Position numbers and translations under genes: made by a program. From contig JASEFX010000023.1 in the NCBI GenBank assembly GCA_030018265.1, positions 1 through 32,960 of the forward strand: 32,960 bases of DNA, given 5' to 3'. The DNA comes from Candidatus Saccharicenans sp. GTDB lineage: Bacteria; Acidobacteriota; Aminicenantia; Aminicenantales; Saccharicenantaceae. A model generated the notes under the pieces. That model saw only the letters and a list, made by a program, of their open reading frames with translations, was not told the DNA's origin and did not search any database. This document shows positions 1-7,769 of the stretch, one piece after another; the stretch's first letter is position 1, and each line of letters opens with the position of its first letter.

Positions 1-201
1 ATTAAGGGGAGTTATGTCGAGAGGTGGAATTTTTCTTGATTTCGGAGAGCTTGTTTTTGAGTGTGAGACGGCTGGCCTAAGTTTTCTTCTTTGATAATAG
101 CTTCAAATGAAGCTGGAGGCCAGCAGAAACCTTAAAGGAAAATAAGTAAAGCTTGCCTTCCACTGTGTAACTTCATAAGAAATGCTGCCAGCGGATGCGG
201 C
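1..201. other. Left-edge stretch without a supported gene; nested inverted repeat
   Basis: No frame here gives a recognisable protein. The visible structure is an 8-bp inverted repeat, GCTGGCCT at 71-78 with AGGCCAGC at 117-124, that encloses a second one, AGCTTC at 99-104 with GAAGCT at 109-114 around an AAAT loop. No T-run follows on either side, so it does not look like an intrinsic terminator. It lies downstream of the minus-strand gene that ends at 202 and could be the 3' end of that transcript. Confidence 0.3.
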
Positions 202-759
202 TTAATTTTTAGGTCTGGAATTTATCAGACTTTCCCAGCCGTCCAGAAATTCGCGGATTTGAACTTTAAGGCGTTGGCGCTTGAAGAAGATTACTCCAGC
301 CACCCAGAGGATAAAGAATTTCCGCCAGAAAACCGATTCGAGCCAGACTGTTCTGAAGCCGAGCAGGATGTACAGAAAGTGAAATACCTGGTTAACGTAA
401 AAAGCTTTACTGAGCCAGTAAGAAAGAATATTGGTTCCCACGAAAAGTCCGAAGAAAGTCCAGGAATAATGGCCAAGCACTGTCCCGTAGGCCAGGGTGA
501 TTATGAACACTGCCCAATCAATCCAGCCGTCAGCCTCAGCCAGATTTCCGGGGCGAATACTTTTCCTGGCGAAATAACCATCCAGACAATCGCTCAACCA
601 GGCGGCAAAAATTAGGACCATGAAAAGATCAAATATGGTCTTCCCCTCCCATAGAATAAACGCCAGACAGAGAGCAATCACTCCACGCAGGGCGGTTAGA
701 AAGTCAGCTATCAGAAACCCCTTCTTCTCTAAATATTCAGACAGCATAGCTGAATACAC
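202..759 (-). CDS. CDP-alcohol phosphatidyltransferase family membrane protein
   Basis: This 185-residue integral membrane protein probably transfers a phospho-alcohol group from a CDP-activated lipid in phospholipid synthesis. The family signature lies near residues 56-81: DCLDG, then FAR, then G and two spaced Asp residues in EADGWID. The usual pattern is D-x2-DG-x2-AR-x8-G-x3-D-x3-D. Here the AR-to-G spacing is five residues and the G-to-D spacing five, so the motif is a variant but every charged residue is present. Several hydrophobic spans follow. The start is a GTG at 757-759 only nine bases after a TATAAT box; an in-frame ATG four codons later is an alternative. The acceptor alcohol cannot be told, so PgsA-like and other branches remain possible. 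The neighbour upstream on the same strand is yjbQ, 77 bases away. Confidence 0.72.
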   Translation of the reverse strand: MYSAMLSEYLEKKGFLIADFLTALRGVIALCLAFILWEGKTIFDLFMVLIFAAWLSDCLDGYFARKSIRPGNLAEADGWIDWAVFIITLAYGTVLGHYSWTFFGLFVGTNILSYWLSKAFYVNQVFHFLYILLGFRTVWLESVFWRKFFILWVAGVIFFKRQRLKVQIREFLDGWESLINSRPKN

Positions 760-768
760 ATTCTCATC

Positions 769-799
769 ATTATAATATTTCTCCGAAATATTTTTTCAA
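769..799 (-). promoter_or_regulatory. Putative promoter of the CDP-alcohol phosphatidyltransferase gene
   Basis: On the minus strand a perfect TATAAT (769-774) is preceded by TTGAAA (794-799) with a 19-base spacer, longer than the ideal 17. Transcription would begin near 762, only a few bases before the GTG start, so the mRNA may be nearly leaderless. Confidence 0.4.
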
Positions 800-836
800 A
801 TTATTATAAGTGCGTAGTTTTCCAGAAGGGTTGGCT

Positions 837-1253
837 TTATTCGCCGATTATTTTGATCAGAACTCTCTTGCGGCGCTGTCCATCAAATTCACCGTAGAAG
901 ATCTGTTCCCAGGGACCCAGGTCCAGCCGTCCGTTGGTGATGGCCACCACCACCTCTCTGCCCATTACAGTTCTTTTGAGATGAGCGTCTGCGTTGGACT
1001 CGCCGGTGAGGTTGTGCTGGTAGGAATCGGGAGAGTAGGGAGCCAGCTTTTCCAGCCAGCGAAAGAAATCCTGATGGAGACCGCTTTCGTCGTCGTTGAT
1101 GAAGACAGAGGCTGTGATGTGCATGGCGTTGACCAGGCATAGACCTTCTCTGACGCCGCTTTTTCGGACAGCTTCTTCCACCTTCCTGGTGATGTTGATC
1201 AGTTCCTGTCTTTTTTCTGTCTGGAACCAGAGATATTCAGTATAGCTTTTCAT
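837..1253 (-). CDS. yjbQ: YjbQ family protein (UPF0047, secondary thiamine-phosphate synthase)
   Basis: The 138-residue product has the full length and hallmarks of the UPF0047/YjbQ family. These are the mid-protein segment [13 protein letters not shown] (residues 45-57), the [18 protein letters not shown] stretch with conserved His, Asn and Glu (about 77-94), and the C-terminal [20 protein letters not shown] block (about 106-125). Family members form trimers around a metal-binding His/Asp site. A secondary thiamine-phosphate synthase activity has been reported for the family, but the main physiological role is unclear. The start is an ATG with a weak G-rich ribosome site just upstream. It lies between the S46 peptidase gene, whose terminator ends just before it, and the membrane phosphatidyltransferase gene. 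Confidence 0.9.
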   Translation of the reverse strand: MKSYTEYLWFQTEKRQELINITRKVEEAVRKSGVREGLCLVNAMHITASVFINDDESGLHQDFFRWLEKLAPYSPDSYQHNLTGESNADAHLKRTVMGREVVVAITNGRLDLGPWEQIFYGEFDGQRRKRVLIKIIGE

Positions 1254-1265
1254 TTTTACCCCCGT

Positions 1266-1307
1266 AAGAAATCAAGGTCAGGCTGACTGTTTCCAGCCAG
1301 CCTGACC
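1266..1307 (-). terminator. Intrinsic terminator of the S46 peptidase gene
   Basis: Read on the minus strand, 1307-1276 folds as a 14-bp stem (one G-U pair) closed by a GAAA tetraloop, with arms GGTCAGGCTGGCTG and CAGTCAGCCTGACC. TTGATTTCTT follows. It begins 22 bases after the stop codon at 1330. The T-run is interrupted, but the stem is very strong. Confidence 0.65.
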
Positions 1308-1329
1308 CTGAGATTGTTGACTGCTGAAT

Positions 1330-3399
1330 TTATTTGCCGGTCTTTCCCAGGAGCTCATCCACCAGCGGTCTGGCGTCGTACACCTTCAACAGCGCTTCGA
1401 TGATGCCGTCAGCGTGCACCATGACCGAACGAGCAATTTTATCTTCATAAACGAACCTGGTCGGCAGCGACTGAATGTTGCCGTCAAAAAGAACTCCAAC
1501 CAGCTCGCCTTTTCTGTTGACCACCGGAGAGCCGGAATTCCCGCCGATGGAGTCAACTGTGGCCACAAAGTTTAAAGGAACGTTAAGGTTCAATGCCTGC
1601 TTTCTCTCGAGCCACCGTTCGGGAAGCGACCAGGGAGACTGGAAATTCTTTTCCTGCGCTTTTCTGTACAGCCCGGCAAAGGTTGTCTGGAAAGGTATTT
1701 TCTTCCCGTCTTCCACATATCCTTTGACCACACCGAAGCTCAGCCTGAGGGTGCCGGTGGCGTCTGGAGGGATGGAAGTGCCTTTCAGCTTAAAAATTGC
1801 CCTGGCGATGAGCGTGCCATTTTTGGTTTCCACCGCCTGAACTTTCTTCTGATAAATTTCTCGCAAACCCTGGGAGATCGGTTCAACCAGCAGAGCCAGT
1901 TTGATCATCGGGTCGTTGCAGGTGTAGATGGCTTCAGCTCCACCCCCGGTCAGCTTCTTCCGGAATTCCGGATCTTTGAGTCTGGTGCCGGTAATCAGGG
2001 CTTTAGCCACCTCTTCCGGAGATTGACAGCCGAGAATCCATTTTGTCTCCTGATGGTCTGGAAGTTGTTCTTTCAGGAACTGGAGCGAGCTCGTCAGCTT
2101 GAAGATTTCAAAATCGTCGTTGATTTCAGCCGGCATCCTTCCGGGCATTTCCGCCGGAGCCTGCTGGTCTCTGCGGGCGGCAGTTCTGACGATCGCCCGG
2201 GCCAGGTTGAAATATACTGTGTCGAAGGCATTGCCCCTTTCAAACAGCATGTATTCCTTGTAAATGGCGGCGTATTCATTCTGTGCCTGAGCGATCTCAT
2301 CCCAGGCCTGACCGAACTCTTTTGCCAGTTCCGGGCTGGTTGCGATCGCCTGTCTGATGGCTTTTTCTTCCGCCTGTTTTTTTGCCATCAGGTTTCTGTC
2401 GAGCAGACCGGACTGATAGCCAATCGTGGCTTTCAGGCTGTTTTCTACCCCGAACAGCGTATTGAGCGCAATTCGAGCCTGCTCGGCTCCTTTCTTTGAG
2501 TATTCATGAAGCATTGCCTGGCGTCTTTTAAGGTTGGCGATGTTGAACGGATAAGCTACGTCCCGCAAGAATATCAGATTATCGTAGGTCAGCAATCTGC
2601 CGGTGGAACCGGGGTTTCCGGAGCAGAAGACCAGGTCTCCTTCCTTCAGCGGGCTGGTTTTCCATTTCAGGTAATGCGGAGTTTTCAGAGGTTGACCGTT
2701 CTCGTAGACGCGAAAGATAGCGATATCCAGGTCATAGCGTGGATAGGTGAAATTGTCAGGGTCTCCTCCGAAGAAAGCGACTTCTTCTTCCGGAGCGAAC
2801 ACCAGACGCACATCATTGTAAACCTTATATTTGTATAGATGGTACATGCCGCCGGAATAAAGTGAAACCACCTGGCAGCGCAGGCCTGAGGTTTTGCTGG
2901 CCTCTTTTTCGATTTCGCTGATTACTTTCTGTCTGGCCGCCAGCACTTCCTGCGCGCTCATCCCGGGCTTTTCGGAACCGAGTACCTTATCGGTGACATC
3001 TTCGATTTCCTGCAGCACCCAGAGCTGGACTCCCGGACATTTGAGCTCTTCGTCGCGGGTTCTGGCGTAGAATCCGGTCTTGATCAGATTGCGTTCAGCG
3101 GTCGACAGATTCTGAATCGCCCCTCTTCCCACATGATGATTGGTGAGAACAAGACCATCCGGGGAAACAAAAGAAGCCGAAGCTCCGCCAAACCTGATTG
3201 AAGAGAGCCTCAGATGGTTCAGCCACTCGTCTGTCACCTTAAAATTGTATTTTTTCGCCAGATAATCCTTCGGCACCAGGTTGTAGGGCCATAGACCTTC
3301 GTCGGCTGCCAGCGGCAATAGCAGCCAGAGAAAGAGAATAAGAAGGGTAAATGATAGCTTGAATGAAAGTTTTAAGCGGTCAGAACGAAATCCGTTCAT
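1330..3399 (-). CDS. Secreted S46 family dipeptidyl peptidase (DPP7-like)
   Basis: The 689-residue protein is a serine exopeptidase that removes dipeptides from the N-termini of oligopeptides, probably in the periplasm. Residues 1-32 form a signal peptide with a basic start and a long Leu-rich core. The catalytic His is in LTNHHVG (H88/H89), the Asp in YPRYDLDIAIFR (D225), and the Ser in GGNSGSP (S622). Length matches the S46 family (about 700). Eighteen residues after the catalytic Ser the protein has Gly640 in LFDGN. The DPP11 branch, specific for Asp/Glu, has Arg there and DPP7 has Gly, so I predict DPP7-type preference for hydrophobic P1 residues. A strong CAGGAGG ribosome site precedes the ATG. 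It stands alone between its own promoter and terminator. Its products would suit a peptide-fermenting lifestyle. Confidence 0.93.
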   Translation of the reverse strand: MNGFRSDRLKLSFKLSFTLLILFLWLLLPLAADEGLWPYNLVPKDYLAKKYNFKVTDEWLNHLRLSSIRFGGASASFVSPDGLVLTNHHVGRGAIQNLSTAERNLIKTGFYARTRDEELKCPGVQLWVLQEIEDVTDKVLGSEKPGMSAQEVLAARQKVISEIEKEASKTSGLRCQVVSLYSGGMYHLYKYKVYNDVRLVFAPEEEVAFFGGDPDNFTYPRYDLDIAIFRVYENGQPLKTPHYLKWKTSPLKEGDLVFCSGNPGSTGRLLTYDNLIFLRDVAYPFNIANLKRRQAMLHEYSKKGAEQARIALNTLFGVENSLKATIGYQSGLLDRNLMAKKQAEEKAIRQAIATSPELAKEFGQAWDEIAQAQNEYAAIYKEYMLFERGNAFDTVYFNLARAIVRTAARRDQQAPAEMPGRMPAEINDDFEIFKLTSSLQFLKEQLPDHQETKWILGCQSPEEVAKALITGTRLKDPEFRKKLTGGGAEAIYTCNDPMIKLALLVEPISQGLREIYQKKVQAVETKNGTLIARAIFKLKGTSIPPDATGTLRLSFGVVKGYVEDGKKIPFQTTFAGLYRKAQEKNFQSPWSLPERWLERKQALNLNVPLNFVATVDSIGGNSGSPVVNRKGELVGVLFDGNIQSLPTRFVYEDKIARSVMVHADGIIEALLKVYDARPLVDELLGKTGK

Positions 3400-3442
3400 G
3401 ATAACCTCCTGTCTGAATGATTATTGCAGATTACTGGATAAA

Positions 3443-3472
3443 ATTAAAGCGGGAAAGTCTTAAAGATCTCAA
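3443..3472 (-). promoter_or_regulatory. Putative promoter of the S46 peptidase gene
   Basis: On the minus strand TTGAGA (3467-3472) and TTTAAT (3443-3448) are separated by 18 bases, each with five of six consensus matches. The predicted leader before the ATG at 3399 is about 40 bases and holds the CAGGAGG ribosome site. Confidence 0.4.
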
Positions 3473-3519
3473 TTCCTGTAAAGTTTTGCCTCACTCTAAA
3501 AATATTTCCCCGATTGGCA

Positions 3520-3525
3520 TATAAT
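3520..3525 (+). promoter_or_regulatory. Possible -10 element for feoAB
   Basis: A perfect TATAAT lies 58 bases before the chosen feoA start. I find no good -35 hexamer at the right distance and no recognisable Fur or DtxR box, so regulation by iron is not visible here. Confidence 0.3.
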
Positions 3526-3582
3526 GTATTTTCAAAATAAAAGTTCGGCGATTTTTCCTGGATGAGAAAAGGAACGAGAGGA

Positions 3583-3888
3583 ATGTCTGAAGCAGAAAAA
3601 CAGCGGATAAAGGAAGCCAGTTCTGAGTTAAAGGCAGGGGTCTGCTCATTGCTGGAAGTGCCTCAGGGAGAAGTTTTCCGGATTCTGGAAATAAAAGGAG
3701 GACCGGGCTTACACCGCCGGTTGCTGGCACTCGGGTTCCATCGCGGGGACCTGGTTACGCTCGACGGGGAAGCTTTGATGGGCGGGCCTGTCCTGGTCAG
3801 AAACCTGACCACCGACACCAGGCTGGCTCTCGGCAGAGGAATTGCCGGGAAGATTCTGGTGGAGCCGGTTAAAGATGTCGGGGAATAA
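3583..3888 (+). CDS. feoA: FeoA, SH3-like ferrous iron transport accessory protein
   Basis: FeoA is a small cytosolic protein that assists the FeoB ferrous iron transporter. The 101-residue product carries the FeoA core from about residue 30: RILEIKGGPGLHRRLLALGFHRGD, then the MGGPVLVR and LALGRGIAGKILVEP strands. The family is usually 75-85 residues, so this one has roughly 20 extra N-terminal residues. I chose the ATG at 3583 because AAAGGA (3568-3573) lies nine bases before it. An in-frame ATG at 3562 has no good ribosome site and would add seven residues. The gene overlaps feoB by 14 bases if feoB starts at 3875, which implies translational coupling. No feoC follows. Confidence 0.88.
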   Translation: MSEAEKQRIKEASSELKAGVCSLLEVPQGEVFRILEIKGGPGLHRRLLALGFHRGDLVTLDGEALMGGPVLVRNLTTDTRLALGRGIAGKILVEPVKDVGE

Positions 3889-5812
3889 TATTCCAGAAAT
3901 TGTCTTTATCGGCCAGCCGAATTGCGGCAAAAGCACCCTTTTTAATGCGATTGCCGGTTATAAGGCGCAGACTTCCAACTTTCCGGGAACGACTGTCGCT
4001 CATCTGCACAGCCAGGTGCTCTGGAAAGGGAAGGTTTATTCGATAGTCGACCTTCCAGGAACGTATTCTTTGACTCCTCAGGAACCCCAGGAAAAAGTCG
4101 TTCTGACGCACATATTTAAGGAAAAGCCCGACCTCATCGTCAACGTGATAGACGCTTCTTTGCTCTGCCGCAGCCTGGAACTTACGGTCGAGCTGCTGGA
4201 ACTCGAATATCCGATGGTGGTTGTTCTGAACATGATGGACCTGGCTGAGAAAAAGGGCATGAAAATAGATATCCGGGCGCTTGAAGAGAAACTGGGCGTT
4301 CCGGTAATAAAGACGGTGGCCACCAGGGGAGAGGGAATATCAGAATTGATGGACCGGATCGAGCGAACGCTCGGGCAGCGCCATCGTCCGCGACATCTCA
4401 GTTATTACAGAGAGGTGGAAAATAGAATAAAAAAACTTACTGAAATGCTGCCTGAAGACTTTCCGGTCGTGTCGAATCCCAGGTTTACGGCCATCAGGGC
4501 GATCGAAGCTGAAACTCTATCTGTCGATAAATTTATCGCTGAAAATAATCCGCAGCTTAAATCAGCGCTGGAAAAAATTCGCGAGGAACTTTCAGCTCTC
4601 AGGAATGCTCCTGCCTATGAGGTGCTGGCGGCCGAGCGACATCATCTGGCGCTGAAGATATTTGAAGACTGCTGTCGGGTTCGTCATGCCAGGGTGAGTG
4701 GGCTGGAGAAACTTGACGATTTCATCATGCATCCGGTGCTCGGGCTTTTTCTACTGCTGCTGATTTTTGCTGGAATGTTCTATTTGATTTTCCGCGTCGG
4801 CAGCCCTCTGGAATCCTGGCTGCTTCAGCCCTGGGAATCTCTCCGGTCCGGCATTCACCAGCGTTACGGACAGAGTCTGCTGGCTGAATTGCTGGTCGGT
4901 CTGGTTCAGGGAATTGGCGGGGGAGTGGCCATAGTTTTCCCTTATTTTATTCCGCTCCTTCTTTTGATGGGCTTTCTGGAGGATATCGGCTATCTGGCCA
5001 GAGCCGGTTTTTTGATGGATGCCTTCATGCACCGGATAGGCCTTCACGGAAAATCAGTGCCGCTCTTCATCCTGGGTTTTGGCTGCAACGTTCCTGCCAT
5101 CATGGCCACAAGGATTCTGGAGTCGAGGCGAGACCGCATCATAACGGCTTTGCTCATTCCCTTCATTCCCTGTGCAGCCAGGACGACGATCATCCTGGCG
5201 CTGTTGGCTTTTCTCCTCGGACCGTGGTGGGCGCTTGGATTTTATCTGGTGAACATTATTGTTGTGGCAGTTCTCGGAGCTGTGCTCACCAGGATCTTCC
5301 GTTATTCTTCGCCCGGTTTGATCCTGGAAATTCCGGAGCTGAGATGGCCTTCCTTGAAGAATATCCTGCAGAAGACTTTTTACAATCTGAAAGAGTTCGT
5401 TCGTTTTGCCTGGCCGATCCTGATTGCCGGGAGCGTTTTCCTGAGTCTTTTGAGCTACCTGCATTTCGACCGGCTGGTGAATTCAATCCTCGCTCCTCTG
5501 GTCAGCGGTCTGCTCGGGCTTCCCGCGGAACTCGGCGTCACCCTGATTTTCGGTTTTTTAAGAAAGGAGCTTTCGCTCCTTATGATGTTTCAGGCGCTCG
5601 GAGTGAATTTTGATAACCTTCTTCAGGCCATCAGCCGTGCGCAGCTGCTGACTTTTGTTACTTTCGTCAATTTTTTCATTCCCTGCCTGGCCACCCTGGC
5701 CATTTTATGGAAAGAGCTGGGCAGAAGAATAGCCATGATTTCGCTGGCGCTAAATCTCACTCTGGCTGTCCTGATAAGCTGGCTGGTGCGTCTGGTTTTT
5801 TCTGTCTTCTGA
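3875..5812 (+). CDS. feoB: FeoB, ferrous iron transport GTPase/permease
   Basis: FeoB imports Fe(II) across the inner membrane. The 645-residue product has an N-terminal G domain with the P-loop GQPNCGKST (residues 13-21), the G2 Thr in FPGTTV, DLPGTY (G3) and NMMD (G4), then a helical spacer and a membrane domain of many hydrophobic spans. The conserved gate segment GFGCNVPAIMATR, with the permeation-associated Cys, is present, as is a second gate block near PILIAGSVFLSLLSYL. Two starts are open, 3842 and 3875. I prefer the ATG at 3875 because it puts the family's usual short lead before the P-loop and has GGAG ten bases upstream. It follows feoA with a small overlap. No clear terminator separates its 3' end from the convergent uvrC. 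Confidence 0.96.
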   Translation: MSGNNIPEIVFIGQPNCGKSTLFNAIAGYKAQTSNFPGTTVAHLHSQVLWKGKVYSIVDLPGTYSLTPQEPQEKVVLTHIFKEKPDLIVNVIDASLLCRSLELTVELLELEYPMVVVLNMMDLAEKKGMKIDIRALEEKLGVPVIKTVATRGEGISELMDRIERTLGQRHRPRHLSYYREVENRIKKLTEMLPEDFPVVSNPRFTAIRAIEAETLSVDKFIAENNPQLKSALEKIREELSALRNAPAYEVLAAERHHLALKIFEDCCRVRHARVSGLEKLDDFIMHPVLGLFLLLLIFAGMFYLIFRVGSPLESWLLQPWESLRSGIHQRYGQSLLAELLVGLVQGIGGGVAIVFPYFIPLLLLMGFLEDIGYLARAGFLMDAFMHRIGLHGKSVPLFILGFGCNVPAIMATRILESRRDRIITALLIPFIPCAARTTIILALLAFLLGPWWALGFYLVNIIVVAVLGAVLTRIFRYSSPGLILEIPELRWPSLKNILQKTFYNLKEFVRFAWPILIAGSVFLSLLSYLHFDRLVNSILAPLVSGLLGLPAELGVTLIFGFLRKELSLLMMFQALGVNFDNLLQAISRAQLLTFVTFVNFFIPCLATLAILWKELGRRIAMISLALNLTLAVLISWLVRLVFSVF

Positions 5813-5956
5813 CCCCCTGAACATCTGTTCTGCCATAAACCCTGAGAAATATCCGCGAGGATGATATTCAATGTGCGGGATGATTGATGTCATTTTGCCT
5901 GACGGTGCCGGGCAGACGATGGTGGAAGGTTTCAATAGCAGGGTCAGGTTAGTTAT

Positions 5957-7729
5957 TCAACTTAATTTCTGTTTTATGACCCGGGCCAGTTTCCGGCCGA
6001 CGACACTCGCCAGCTGTTCTTCCGAAGCTTCCCTGATGGCCGAAAGGCTTCCAAAAGTCAGAAGCAATTTTTTCTTCCTGGCCGGGCCAAGGCCGGCAAT
6101 TCCGTCCAGCTCTGAGGTCAGGCTGGCTTTCAGACGACGCTGGCGGTGGAAGCTGATGGCAAAGCGGTGCGCTTCATCTCTTATATGCTGAAGAAGCTTC
6201 AGTGCCGTTGAGGTGGGATCGAGGCGAAGACCTTCTGGATGGGCTGTAGAAAAGATCACCTCTTCTTTTTTAGCCAGGGAGCAAACCGGAATCTTCGACA
6301 GGTTGAGTGAGCTGAGGACTTCAAAAGCCAGGTTCAACTGGCCCTTTCCGCCATCGACAAAAATCAGGTCGGGGAGAGGGTGGTTCTCCGCCAGCAGCCT
6401 GGTCAGCCTCCGCGTTATAACCTCTTTGAGGGAAGCGTAATCATCCGGTCCAGTAACAGTCTTAATTTTGTATTTTCTGTATTCTGAACGAGCCGGCTGC
6501 CCGTCGATAAAAACCACCAGGGAGCCCACCGGCTCGGTGCCGGCGGTGGTGGAAATGTCGAAGCCTTCTATTCGGCGGGGAAGCGAGTTGAGCCCAAGCT
6601 GTTTTTGCAGTTCGGTCAGCGGACTTTCCGGCTGAATTTTTTCAAAAAGCAGGGCAGCGTTCTGAGCGGCCAGGTCGAGCAGAACCCGGTGTTTCCTGGA
6701 TTGAGGATGAAGAATTGTCAGTTTTCTACCGCCGGCGACCAGAGCCTGCTGAAGTTCTGATTGAAGGGTGGAAGATAACTTAAACGGCAGGAGTATTTTT
6801 TCGGCTGGCTCGGTGCTGGAGTACAGTTGTTTTAAGAAACGGACGAGCAGCTGCTCATCGTTTTCGCCGGCATTGGCTTCGAGAATGCGCCCGGTGGAGT
6901 GCCGGATGCGGCCTTCTCTCATGTGGAAAACCAGAAATCCGGCTCTGGTCTGCTGTCGGTGATAACCGGCTATATCCAGATTCTCCTTCTCGGTGGAAAT
7001 GACCCTCTGCGTTTCTTTAAGTCCCTCCAGGGCCTTAAGCGCGTCCCGCCAGCGGGCAGCTTCTTCAAACCTCAACTCTTCGGCGGCCTGTTCCATCTTC
7101 TTTTTCAGCTCACGGTAAAGCTCGAGTTTTTTTCCCTCCAGCAGCAGCAGCGCCCGGGAGACATTTTCGCGGTACTCCGCGGCGGAAATGAAGCCGGTGC
7201 AGGGGGCAGTGCAGAGTTTCAGGTCATATTCCAGACAGGGTCTCTTACGGTGGCGGAAGACAGTGTTCTCGCAGGTGCGCAGCTTGAAAATTTTGGTCAG
7301 GAAACTGATGAGTTTCCGGGCTTCATCGGCCGGGCTGAAGGGCCCGAAGTATCTGGCTCCATCATCTTCCACCCGGCGGCACAGATAGACTCCCGGAAAC
7401 TCTTCATTCAGCGATATTTTGATAAAAGGGAAGCTTTTGTCATCTTTCAGCCGCAGGTTGAAGCGCGGCTGATAAAATTGAATGTAATTGTTTTCGATGA
7501 AACTGGCTTCTTTTTCCGAGCTCACCAGGAGATAATCAACGTCGGCGGTTTCGCTCAAAATATTCTGAACTTTAACGTCAGGGGAGGGGAGAAAATAGCT
7601 TTTGACTCTGTCCCGCAGCGACCTGGCTTTTCCGATGTAGATGATTTCTCCCTGCCCGTTTTTGAAGAAATAAATTCCCGGCCTGGCTGGAAATTTTTTG
7701 ACTTTCTCCTTCAGCTTTTCCAGGTTCAT
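5957..7729 (-). CDS. uvrC: UvrC, excinuclease ABC subunit C
   Basis: UvrC makes the two incisions around a DNA lesion in nucleotide excision repair. The 590-residue protein is full length and shows the expected order. A GIY-YIG nuclease comes first (GIYFF and IYIGKARSLRDR, about residues 18-45), followed by the Cys-rich segment after CENTVFRHRKRPCLEYDLKLCTAP split by basic residues. Next are a UVR helix pair that binds UvrB (ELRFEEAARWRDAL, about 217-230), the RNase-H-like nuclease (IEGFDIST and FVDGGKGQ), and C-terminal helix-hairpin-helix repeats (GIAGLGPARKKKLL, GSLSAI). It lies 40 bases after uvrB on the same strand, so the two genes very likely share a transcript. Confidence 0.97.
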   Translation of the reverse strand: MNLEKLKEKVKKFPARPGIYFFKNGQGEIIYIGKARSLRDRVKSYFLPSPDVKVQNILSETADVDYLLVSSEKEASFIENNYIQFYQPRFNLRLKDDKSFPFIKISLNEEFPGVYLCRRVEDDGARYFGPFSPADEARKLISFLTKIFKLRTCENTVFRHRKRPCLEYDLKLCTAPCTGFISAAEYRENVSRALLLLEGKKLELYRELKKKMEQAAEELRFEEAARWRDALKALEGLKETQRVISTEKENLDIAGYHRQQTRAGFLVFHMREGRIRHSTGRILEANAGENDEQLLVRFLKQLYSSTEPAEKILLPFKLSSTLQSELQQALVAGGRKLTILHPQSRKHRVLLDLAAQNAALLFEKIQPESPLTELQKQLGLNSLPRRIEGFDISTTAGTEPVGSLVVFIDGQPARSEYRKYKIKTVTGPDDYASLKEVITRRLTRLLAENHPLPDLIFVDGGKGQLNLAFEVLSSLNLSKIPVCSLAKKEEVIFSTAHPEGLRLDPTSTALKLLQHIRDEAHRFAISFHRQRRLKASLTSELDGIAGLGPARKKKLLLTFGSLSAIREASEEQLASVVGRKLARVIKQKLS

Positions 7730-7769
7730 CTTTACATCTTCATCGATTTTCTCTAAATTTTCTTAATTT

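Noticed and set aside
14-94. 26-codon plus-strand ORF (MSRGGIFLDFGELVF...) with AAGGGGA upstream
   Set aside because: The ribosome-site-like sequence is good, but the peptide is short, unrecognised and followed by no plus-strand gene; not enough to call it a gene or a broken gene.
5750-5935. 61-codon minus-strand frame across the feoB-uvrC gap
   Set aside because: It overlaps the feoB 3' end in antisense, has no similarity that I recognise, and the gap itself is short.
6899-7756. 285-codon plus-strand open frame
   Set aside because: It lies antisense to uvrC, whose motifs are complete; no ribosome site or recognisable domain.
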